From the NCBI GenBank assembly GCA_030625995.1, contig DAOUPU010000018.1, forward strand, positions 1-22,973: 22,973 nucleotides of DNA. The letters run 5' to 3'. Numbering within the stretch: position 1 is the stretch's first letter; each line of letters begins with the position of its first letter. This stretch comes from Flavobacteriaceae bacterium. GTDB lineage: Bacteria; Bacteroidota; Bacteroidia; Flavobacteriales; Flavobacteriaceae. The position numbers were made by a program, and so were the translations under genes. This document shows positions 1 to 6,483 of this stretch, in pieces. The notes below the pieces were generated by a model, which did not search any database, had not been told where the DNA came from, and saw nothing but the letters and a program-made list of their open reading frames with translations.

Positions 1-5
1 TTTAT

Positions 6-36
6 TGTTAAATACAGTTGACACAGGTATTTAACA
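6..36. repeat. 10-bp perfect inverted repeat, 11-nt spacer
   Basis: TGTTAAATAC at 6-15 is the exact reverse complement of GTATTTAACA at 27-36, with 11 bases between. It lies 27 bases past the stop codon of the small minus-strand gene at 63-446. No T-run follows on either strand within the window, so a Rho-independent terminator is not well supported. It could be an operator for a gene beyond the window edge or a weak transcript-end hairpin. Apart from this dyad I see nothing in bases 1-62. Confidence 0.45.
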
Positions 37-62
37 GTAAGTAGAGGTATGTGATTGGATTA

Positions 63-446
63 CTATTGAGGTGGGCGGAAAATAGAAAATATGATTTCCT
101 GAAAGATTTCCTTAGGATTGAGATAAAGTTTATCTTCTAGATTAACGAAGGTATGGACTTTTTGATAAGTAGTTTTAAATATTACAAAAATTGGGTATGC
201 TGATAAATCTACTTTCGGCATTATTGGAACTTGCTCTTGATGTCCCAGTAAATTATTGTTCTCATTTACCTGATCTTCCAGATAACATGTTCCATTACAG
301 GATAATATGGGCTTGTCTCTATTTTCACAAAGTTCACTAACGATATAATTATAATTAACGAAATATTCTATAAAAGGTAAGGCCGGCTGAAGCAGAGCCA
401 GTATATATAGGTTAAGAAATAAATGTGTGAAAATTAATTTTCGCAT
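63..446 (-). CDS. Small exported or membrane-anchored protein with CNGxC motif (Bacteroidota-type, unknown function)
   Basis: A 127-residue protein starting at ATG (444-446). Residues 4-24 form a hydrophobic N-terminal segment, either a signal peptide or a single anchor, so the rest is probably periplasmic. Three cysteines are visible: C40 in LCENRDKP, and C50 and C54 in CNGTC. The protein ends in FRPPQ. I recognise this layout (hydrophobic start, C-x-N-K/R-D-K-P, CNGxC, Phe-x-Pro-Pro end) from unannotated Bacteroidota proteins. I recall such proteins near metal-related genes, but that is memory rather than something this window shows. The cysteine spacing would suit metal binding or a disulfide. 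It follows menA after a 65-base gap that holds its own promoter-like element and a 14-bp palindrome. Function unknown. Confidence 0.75.
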   Translation of the reverse strand: MRKLIFTHLFLNLYILALLQPALPFIEYFVNYNYIVSELCENRDKPILSCNGTCYLEDQVNENNNLLGHQEQVPIMPKVDLSAYPIFVIFKTTYQKVHTFVNLEDKLYLNPKEIFQEIIFSIFRPPQ

Positions 447-464
447 CGTCCGATTTTCTGATTA

Positions 465-472
465 CAAAAATA
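465..472 (-). promoter_or_regulatory. -7 promoter element (TATTTTTG) for the small CNGxC gene
   Basis: On the minus strand this octamer fits the Bacteroidota TAnnTTTG consensus. It lies about 18 bases before the ATG at 446. No clear -33 TTG is seen. A perfect palindrome shares its first base. Confidence 0.4.
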
Positions 473-485
473 GACAAATTTGTCT
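472..485. repeat. 14-bp perfect palindrome (AGACAAATTTGTCT) at a promoter
   Basis: The 14 bases equal their own reverse complement and overlap the putative -7 element of the small gene by one base. That position suits a repressor operator. Read as RNA from menA, it is also a short stem followed by ATTTTTG, so a weak terminator for the menA operon is an alternative. Confidence 0.45.
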
Positions 486-511
486 TTTATTATTCATGAT
501 TTTTGTCATAT

Positions 512-1414
512 TTAAAGAATTTGTCCCAATGCAAATAATATGGAAAATAAAAATGTGCTCAAGGCCAGTTTCTTTAATTCCGGATCAAAATCTTTTGGAT
601 CCTTAATTTTATATACGGTCAATAAATGATTGATTATAGGAATAAAGGCAAAAACATATAAGAACTGATTTATTGAAACAAAATTGATCGTAGTATACAA
701 TAGTGCAGATAAAAAGGCAGAAATCAACAAATAATAATGATAATACCTGGCGAACTCTGCCCCTATTTTTACTACGATCGTATTTTTACCTGATTTTTTA
801 TCTGATGCCATATCACGCATGTTGTTTAAATTCAAGACCCCAACACTTAACAATCCGACAGTAAAAGCAGGTAAAAAAATAGTGAAATTCAAGCTGTGAG
901 CGTATAAAAAATAAGAGCCGCAAACACTCAATATGCCAAAGAATAGAAATACAAATATGTCACCAAACCCATAATAGCCATAGGCATTGTCGCCTACGGT
1001 ATATTTTACCGCGGCATAGATGCTGGCCAGTCCTAACCCAATGAAGATCAGTGAATAACCAATATTTTCTCTACCAAATGAAATGTAAACTAAATATAGT
1101 GCTAAAGACAATGTTATAATGCCACTTACTTTTATTCCTTTAAGCATTTGTCTCGGCTTAATTTCTCCACTCTGCAAGGCTCTTTCAGGACCAATTCTCT
1201 CGTTATCATCTGTACCCTTAACACCATCGCCATAATCATTGGCAAAATTGGATATTATCTGGAACCCCACTGTCACGAGCATTGCGATAATAAATATTTC
1301 GACCATAAATACGCCTTGTGTGTAAGCAATTGATGATCCAATAATAATTCCGGAAAGAGATAATGGCAAAGTACGCAGTCGTGCTGCTTTTATCCAGGAT
1401 TTAATATTTGTCAA
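512..1414 (-). CDS. menA: 1,4-dihydroxy-2-naphthoate polyprenyltransferase
   Basis: A 300-residue integral membrane prenyltransferase of the UbiA superfamily. It joins a polyprenyl chain to 1,4-dihydroxy-2-naphthoate to give demethylmenaquinone, so the organism probably respires with menaquinone. The first Asp-rich site, NDYGDGVKGTDD, is at residues 59-70 and the second, NNMRDMASDKKSGKNT, at 197-212. Both would bind Mg2+ and diphosphate. The MenA-typical YGFGDIFVFLFFG follows at 148-160. About eight hydrophobic helices are visible. The start is a TTG (1412-1414): the first in-frame ATG is residue 38, beyond the conserved KAARLRTLPLSLSG, and an in-frame stop lies five codons upstream of the TTG. 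It starts 17 bases after the SPOR gene's stop, so the two are probably cotranscribed. Confidence 0.95.
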   Translation of the reverse strand: MTNIKSWIKAARLRTLPLSLSGIIIGSSIAYTQGVFMVEIFIIAMLVTVGFQIISNFANDYGDGVKGTDDNERIGPERALQSGEIKPRQMLKGIKVSGIITLSLALYLVYISFGRENIGYSLIFIGLGLASIYAAVKYTVGDNAYGYYGFGDIFVFLFFGILSVCGSYFLYAHSLNFTIFLPAFTVGLLSVGVLNLNNMRDMASDKKSGKNTIVVKIGAEFARYYHYYLLISAFLSALLYTTINFVSINQFLYVFAFIPIINHLLTVYKIKDPKDFDPELKKLALSTFLFSILFALGQIL

Positions 1415-1431
1415 AATAGAATATCTTTATA

Positions 1432-2046
1432 TTAAGGATTGGTAACACCTCTTACCCACTTTTCACTGCTTAATTCTAAAGCTTCTTTAATATTTACCGG
1501 AATATCGTATGATTTAGCGATGATAAAACAATCTTTAAATCCCAATTTTCTAAGATCATCACGGAGCAGAACCGTTTCTTTATAAGTAGTAAATTTACCG
1601 ATGGCATATTTGTTAATCCCATCTTGTTCAAACTCCTGCAAATGAGCCAAATCCTCAGAAATTAAATTTGAATTAAAATTGGCATAAGCTCCAATCTGAA
1701 CACTATAAACAATGCTTAAATCGGCTAGAGAAGTTCTGGCAGAATCCAAAACTACAACTTGATCTGCTTTTCGTTCCAAGTTGTGAAGGGTATCTGTATT
1801 AACCAGGCTTAAATTGTTTTTAATTAAATACTCTTCTTTATATTGTTTTGATTTGGGTAAAAAAGACCACAAAAATAAAATCAACAGAACCAAGGCAAAT
1901 ACACCCAATATTATTCGGTGTTTCTTGAGAAGTGAGTTGCTCTCTTCTTCCTCCTTCAAATTATTAGATAAAGACTCTATGGTATCCTTTGCTTTATCAA
2001 TTTCCTCGTAAATATTTACCAAATTTTTATCTCTTACAAAAGGCAT
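1432..2046 (-). CDS. Single-pass membrane protein with periplasmic SPOR domain
   Basis: A 204-residue protein with three parts. Residues 1-42 are charged and probably a cytoplasmic coiled coil. Residues 44-63 are one transmembrane helix. Residues ~114-180 resemble a SPOR peptidoglycan-binding domain, with YSVQIGAY at 114-121, KYAIGKF at 146-152 and LRKLGFKDCFIIA at 165-177. SPOR domains bind glycan strands stripped of stem peptides, the product left by amidases, and often mark division sites. An amidase that itself ends in a SPOR-like domain lies at the head of the same gene block. The gene begins 18 bases after the Fe-S protein's stop and runs directly into menA, which suggests one transcript. 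Its precise role is not known; the SPOR call rests on pattern. Confidence 0.8.
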   Translation of the reverse strand: MPFVRDKNLVNIYEEIDKAKDTIESLSNNLKEEEESNSLLKKHRIILGVFALVLLILFLWSFLPKSKQYKEEYLIKNNLSLVNTDTLHNLERKADQVVVLDSARTSLADLSIVYSVQIGAYANFNSNLISEDLAHLQEFEQDGINKYAIGKFTTYKETVLLRDDLRKLGFKDCFIIAKSYDIPVNIKEALELSSEKWVRGVTNP

Positions 2047-2064
2047 GATGTATTATTTTTTTAG

Positions 2065-2844
2065 TTATAAATTGTTAGCATTCGCAACCAATTCTGCGAG
2101 ATCCAACACTTTTATTTTATCTTCTTTTTCCTTGCTTTTAATTCCGTCGGTGATCATTGTATTGCAAAATGGACAACCGGTTGCAATGATGTCAGGTGTT
2201 AATTCCAGGGCATCCTCGGTTCTCTCAATATAAATTTCTTTATTTCCTTTTTCAGAATCCTTAAACATTTGTGCTCCTCCGGCTCCACAACACAAAGCAT
2301 TTGATCTACACCTTTTCATTTCCAACAATTCTACATCTAATTTTTCAATCAATTTTCTAGGTGCTTCATAAATGTCATTCGCTCTCCCCAAATAACAAGG
2401 ATCATGAAAAGTAATTCTTTGTCCTTTAAATTTACCTCCTTCAATAGATATCCTGCCTTCATTAAGGAGAGACACTAAAAATTGAGTATGATGCATTACT
2501 TCATAATTACCTCCCAATTCAGGATATTCATTTTTTAAGGTATTGAAACAATGCGGACATGTGGTAACTATTTTCTTAATATCATATCCATTCAAAATTT
2601 CAATATTACTGATGGCTTGCATTTGGAATAAAAACTCATTGCCAGCTCTTTTAGCCGGATCTCCCGTACAACTCTCTTCGGTGCCTAAAACAGCAAAATT
2701 AATCTTTGCGCTATTTAAAATATTAACAAAGGCCTTTGTTATTTTTTTTGCTCTATCGTCAAAGCTGCCGGCACAACCAACCCAAAATAAAATTTCAGGT
2801 TGTTTTCCTTCTGCCATCATTTCTGCCATTGTAGGTATTCTCAT
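2065..2844 (-). CDS. Soluble Fe-S protein, HdrB/GlcF-like with two cysteine-rich (CCG) domains
   Basis: A 259-residue cytosolic protein built from two cysteine-rich domains of the heterodisulfide reductase B/glycolate oxidase F/LutA type. Domain 1 has C24, C59 and C96-x-x-C99; its middle motif is SCTGDP rather than a full CCG. Domain 2 has C150, C185-C186 in LCCGAGG, and C224-x-x-C227. Such domains ligate a non-cubane or [4Fe-4S] cluster and pass electrons between a carrier and a thiol or organic substrate. The gene lies 32 bases after a membrane Fe-S protein with the matching HdrC-like ferredoxin domain, so the two products probably form one complex. No GlcD/LldD-type flavoprotein is nearby, so the oxidised substrate cannot be inferred. 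The start is ATG (2842-2844). Confidence 0.88.
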   Translation of the reverse strand: MRIPTMAEMMAEGKQPEILFWVGCAGSFDDRAKKITKAFVNILNSAKINFAVLGTEESCTGDPAKRAGNEFLFQMQAISNIEILNGYDIKKIVTTCPHCFNTLKNEYPELGGNYEVMHHTQFLVSLLNEGRISIEGGKFKGQRITFHDPCYLGRANDIYEAPRKLIEKLDVELLEMKRCRSNALCCGAGGAQMFKDSEKGNKEIYIERTEDALELTPDIIATGCPFCNTMITDGIKSKEKEDKIKVLDLAELVANANNL

Positions 2845-2876
2845 TACAATATTTTATTCCTTAAAATTATAATATT

Positions 2877-4205
2877 TTATTCATTTTTCCAATTCAATCG
2901 ATCCAATTGATTATACTGCCATGGAGCACCGTTATTTTCAATATTGGTCATCATCATATTTAATTCTTGAGGTGCTTTAGATTCTTCCATAACCAAGTAC
3001 CTGCGTAAATCAGTAATTATACATAACGGATCTATATTTACAGGACATTCTGAAACACAAGCATTACAACTGGTACAAGCCCATATTTCTTCATCAGTAA
3101 TAGTTGATAAAAGAGTTTTATCGTCTCCATTTTGCCTGAACGCTTCCATTCCTTTCATATCAATAAAATGACTCACTTCTTCTATTCTATCTCTCGTTTT
3201 CATCATAATTGCCCTTGGCGACAATTCTTTTCCCGTCTGATTTGCGGGGCAAACAGAACTACACCTTCCGCATTCCGTGCATGTATATGCATTCATTAAT
3301 TGCACCCACGACAGATCTGTAATGTCAGAAGCACCAAATTTTTCCGGTATAGCATTATCGCTTTCAGGATCAGATGCATAGGGATCCGCATCCGGATCAA
3401 GCATTAATTTAACCTCATTGGTCACAGCTTGTAGATTATCAACTCTGCCTATTGGATTTAAGTTAGCAAAATATGTATTTGGAAAGGCCAATAATATATG
3501 CAGATGTTTAGAATAATATAAATAATTCAGAAAAATAAAGATACCTATAATATGTAGCCACCAGGCTGTTCGTTCGATTATGATCAAAGTACTAACATCT
3601 TTTTGTAACCAATCAGCAAATACTGCACTTATTGGAAAACTTCCCGCTACAACATAACGATCTGCACCTAATTTCTGTAAACTCGAATCCGCTGCATTCA
3701 TTATTAAGAAGAGTGACATCAGAACCATTTCAAAATATAAAATATTCAAAGCATCGTTTTTGGGCCAGGACGTCATTTCTTTATTCCAAAATCTTGGAAC
3801 TCGAAGTATCATTCTTCGAGACCAGAATAAAATCACAGAAGCTAAAACCAGAAAGGCTAATATTTCAAAAGATCCTATTAAGAAGTTATAGCTACTTCCT
3901 ACAAATGAAAATATCCGATGAGTTCCAAACAGACCATCAATTATAATTTCCAGTACCTCAATATTTATAATGATAAATCCTAGATAAACTATTATGTGAA
4001 GAATTCCTGCCACCGGGCGTCGAACCATTTTCGATTGTCCCAATGCAATATTAATCATGTTTTTCCACCGTAATGCAGACCGATCTGATCTGTTAATATT
4101 CCTTCCTAAATTGATGTTTCTTATAAGTTTTTTTACATTTCTCGTAAAAAAACCCAAACCAACCACAAGAAGGATAGCAAAAAGTATATTTGGTAAGTAA
4201 ATCAT
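2877..4205 (-). CDS. Membrane-bound Fe-S oxidoreductase: cytochrome-b-like membrane domain fused to two [4Fe-4S] motifs
   Basis: A 442-residue fusion. The N-terminal half has about five hydrophobic helices (roughly 2-20, 66-90, 108-128, 152-170 and 214-232), with histidines H70, H218, H234 and H236 that could ligate b-type heme, as in NarI/HdrE/DsrM-like subunits. The C-terminal half is an HdrC-like ferredoxin domain with two CxxCxxCxxxCP motifs: C309/C312/C315/C319 and C377/C380/C383/C387. Known relatives move electrons between the quinone pool and a cytosolic Fe-S partner; here the HdrB-like product of the next gene is the obvious partner, and menA lies two genes further on. Heme content and electron direction are inference. 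The gene follows mlaD after 92 bases that contain a terminator-like hairpin, so it may have its own promoter, though I see no perfect -7 element there. Confidence 0.88.
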   Translation of the reverse strand: MIYLPNILFAILLVVGLGFFTRNVKKLIRNINLGRNINRSDRSALRWKNMINIALGQSKMVRRPVAGILHIIVYLGFIIINIEVLEIIIDGLFGTHRIFSFVGSSYNFLIGSFEILAFLVLASVILFWSRRMILRVPRFWNKEMTSWPKNDALNILYFEMVLMSLFLIMNAADSSLQKLGADRYVVAGSFPISAVFADWLQKDVSTLIIIERTAWWLHIIGIFIFLNYLYYSKHLHILLAFPNTYFANLNPIGRVDNLQAVTNEVKLMLDPDADPYASDPESDNAIPEKFGASDITDLSWVQLMNAYTCTECGRCSSVCPANQTGKELSPRAIMMKTRDRIEEVSHFIDMKGMEAFRQNGDDKTLLSTITDEEIWACTSCNACVSECPVNIDPLCIITDLRRYLVMEESKAPQELNMMMTNIENNGAPWQYNQLDRLNWKNE

Positions 4206-4250
4206 GTAATTATTTAGCTATAATTCACCCTTTAAAATTTGAGTAAAACT

Positions 4251-4278
4251 AAATAAATAACAAGCCTTATGGAAGCTT
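4251..4278 (-). terminator. Terminator-like hairpin downstream of mlaD
   Basis: On the minus strand AAGCTT (4278-4273), the loop CCATA and AGGCTT (4267-4262) make a six-pair stem with one G-U pair, followed by GTTATTTATTT. It lies 20 bases past the MCE gene's stop. The stem is short, so partial termination or read-through is possible. Confidence 0.4.
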
Positions 4279-4297
4279 ATTTCTTAAAACTTATTAA

Positions 4298-5224
4298 CTA
4301 TTCATCGGTTTTTTCTTCATATTCCTTCGCCTTTTTACCAAAAACAGATACGTTGACATAGCGTTTAGGATGTAATTTGAAATCATTGAGCAGCTCTTCC
4401 AGTTCTTTTGACGCAGCCTCTAGATTGTTGTACAAAGCATCATCATTCATCAATTTACCTATAGATCCGCTTCCAGATTGAATACTGTCCAGCACACTGT
4501 TGAAAGAATCCAGAGTTGTTTGTAGCTTGATTACAGTAGCTGCCAAGTCCGCTTTTTTCAAGGAATCTGTCATCTCTGACAAATTTCGCATCGAAGTATT
4601 TGTATGAATTAAAAGACTATCAACCATTTCTTTATTGCTTTCTAATATTTGATCAACTTTATAGGAAAGATTTTTAAAATTTTCGATAGATAATTTTAAG
4701 TTTCTTTGGTTCTCAGCATCTAATAAATTTGAAAAATCCAGGATCAAGGAATCTGTATTGCTAACAAAACTTTCCAGCTTTGTTTTCAACGGGCCAATTT
4801 GGTCATCAATTGTCCCAAGAATACCTAAATCTATCTCACCTTGCAGGGTGTCTTTGTTTTTCGCGATGAGAGCTCCGTCATTAGCCATAATTATTTTTAT
4901 CGCCTTTTGACTTATAATGCCAGGACTATAAATTTTTGTAACACTGTTTGCAGAAAACTCAATATTATTGGTAACATCCATTTGAACTATTAACTTTCCT
5001 TCTTTTCTTGGATGAAAATAAATATTTGAAACTTTACCAATATTCAATCCATTTATAGTGACTTCGCTATTTTGTTTTAAACCTTGAACATTCGAATATT
5101 CAACATAAAAAGTTCTTATACTGTCGTATACACTTTGGTCTTTTAAGAAGTTATATCCCCAAATAAAAAGTACGATAATTACTATCGCGATAACCCCTGT
5201 TTTTAATTCTCTTGAAATTTTCAA
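4298..5224 (-). CDS. MCE-domain (MlaD family) lipid-transport protein
   Basis: A 308-residue inner-membrane-anchored periplasmic protein. Residues 11-27 are one transmembrane helix. Residues ~38-115 form an MCE domain (FYVEYSNVQGLKQNSEVTINGL, with GLNIGKV after it). Residues ~140-285 are long helices and probably a coiled coil, followed by a conserved-looking tail (HPKRYVNVSVFGKK). MCE proteins bind phospholipids for transfer between inner and outer membranes. The permease (MlaE) and ATPase (MlaF) partners are not in this window. The first codon is TTG (5222-5224), giving MKISRELKTG, which matches the usual start of this family; no ATG is available before the helix. The gene follows the amidase after 58 bases and probably shares its transcript. 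Confidence 0.9.
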   Translation of the reverse strand: MKISRELKTGVIAIVIIVLFIWGYNFLKDQSVYDSIRTFYVEYSNVQGLKQNSEVTINGLNIGKVSNIYFHPRKEGKLIVQMDVTNNIEFSANSVTKIYSPGIISQKAIKIIMANDGALIAKNKDTLQGEIDLGILGTIDDQIGPLKTKLESFVSNTDSLILDFSNLLDAENQRNLKLSIENFKNLSYKVDQILESNKEMVDSLLIHTNTSMRNLSEMTDSLKKADLAATVIKLQTTLDSFNSVLDSIQSGSGSIGKLMNDDALYNNLEAASKELEELLNDFKLHPKRYVNVSVFGKKAKEYEEKTDE

Positions 5225-5282
5225 ACCCTCTTAATTTTTAAAAGCAATATACCTAATTATTTTGTTTCGTAAATAAAGGCCC

Positions 5283-6407
5283 TTAATTTTGGGCTGATTT
5301 TAACACTTCTGACACTGGAATTCTATCTTCATTTTTGAAAGCAACAATAAATGCAGTACTAAATCCTTTCTTTCTTGCTTGATTTTGATATTCTAAAATC
5401 TCATCATAATTTGATGATTTTTTATAATAATATTTATAATGACCACCTATTTTATCTCTCTCAACGCCTTTTAACCCCTTAAAATTGTAAGACTCCAAAG
5501 AAAGTTTTTTCTTCCCGGAAGCTATTTGAACTTTAAAATCAACACCATCAAATACTCTTGGCTTTTCTTTTTGACTGTCATCAATTTGCTTTGACTCCAG
5601 GGCTACCTCAACTACAAAATTATCATCTAAATGTTTTTTATAGGTTAATATTGCATCATAAATTGCCTTTGCTACTTTTTCCTGCCCACTTTTAGAATTC
5701 AAAAATTCGCCCTCTTTGACATTGGTAATAAACCCTGTTTCTATCAATATACTGGGCATAGAGGTTTGAAAAAGCACTACAAAACCTGCTTGTTTTACAC
5801 CACGATCTGTTCTATTCAAATCATTTCTAAAATTACTTTGCACATAACTGGCTACAAGTAAACTTTCATCTAAATACTCCTCTTGCATTAGTGTTAATCC
5901 AATAACTGCCTCAGGTGAATTTGGGTCAAAACCTGCATATTTCTCAAGGTAATCATCTTCCAGGAATATAACCGCATTTTCCTGTTTTGCAACCTCAAAG
6001 TTACGGTCGTTCGCATGAATACCCAGCGCATATGTTTCTGTTCCGTATGCCTGTGTATTATGTGCATTACAATGTACAGATACAAATAAATGAGCGTCAG
6101 CGTTATTCGCAATATTTCCCCTTTCCTTTAACTCTATAAATACATCATCTTTTCGTGTATAGACAACATCTATTGCACCAATTTTATCAAGCTTTTTTCC
6201 TAATAATAGAACAATGTTTAAAGCGATATTTTTTTCATAATATTTACCGATGTGTTTTCCCGGATCCTTACCCCCATGACCGGCATCTAAAACTACTTTG
6301 AAATTTGTCTGAGCAATTAAATTTGGACTAAAATTCAAACTAAATAATATGCTGAGAATACAAATAAAAAGGTACCGCTTATTGCTTTTCATAACGAATA
6401 TTTGCAT
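5283..6407 (-). CDS. N-acetylmuramoyl-L-alanine amidase (Amidase_3) with C-terminal SPOR-like domain
   Basis: A 374-residue exported zinc amidase that cuts the bond between MurNAc and the stem peptide, as in septal peptidoglycan splitting. The signal peptide ends near residue 33 (LIAQ). The Amidase_3 zinc ligands are visible: H44 in LDAGHGG, E58 in YYEKN and H112 in SVHCNAH; the catalytic Glu is E223 in LIETGF. An insert at ~130-180, between the second His and the catalytic part, is where regulatory helices occur in related amidases. Residues ~291-358 (FKVQIASG, then HYKYYY and ARKKGFSTAFIVAF) resemble a SPOR domain. The annotated ATG is at 6405-6407, but residue 6 (ATG at 6390-6392, MKSNKRYLF) gives a more typical signal peptide and may be the true start. 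It heads the mlaD gene block and is divergent from lptD. Confidence 0.93.
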   Translation of the reverse strand: MQIFVMKSNKRYLFICILSILFSLNFSPNLIAQTNFKVVLDAGHGGKDPGKHIGKYYEKNIALNIVLLLGKKLDKIGAIDVVYTRKDDVFIELKERGNIANNADAHLFVSVHCNAHNTQAYGTETYALGIHANDRNFEVAKQENAVIFLEDDYLEKYAGFDPNSPEAVIGLTLMQEEYLDESLLVASYVQSNFRNDLNRTDRGVKQAGFVVLFQTSMPSILIETGFITNVKEGEFLNSKSGQEKVAKAIYDAILTYKKHLDDNFVVEVALESKQIDDSQKEKPRVFDGVDFKVQIASGKKKLSLESYNFKGLKGVERDKIGGHYKYYYKKSSNYDEILEYQNQARKKGFSTAFIVAFKNEDRIPVSEVLKSAQN

Positions 6408-6463
6408 TTTTATACTACTTTATTTTTTCCATTTTTTTAACTTATTCCACCTAAATTTTTATG

Positions 6464-6471
6464 TAAGTTTG
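6464..6471 (+). promoter_or_regulatory. -7 promoter element (TAAGTTTG) for lptD
   Basis: An exact TAnnTTTG match in the 76-base gap between the divergent amidase and lptD genes. Transcription would begin near 6475-6478. That leaves almost no leader before the TTG at 6484, which favours the TTG at 6520 as the lptD start. Confidence 0.45.
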
Positions 6472-6483
6472 TAAATTAAAAAT

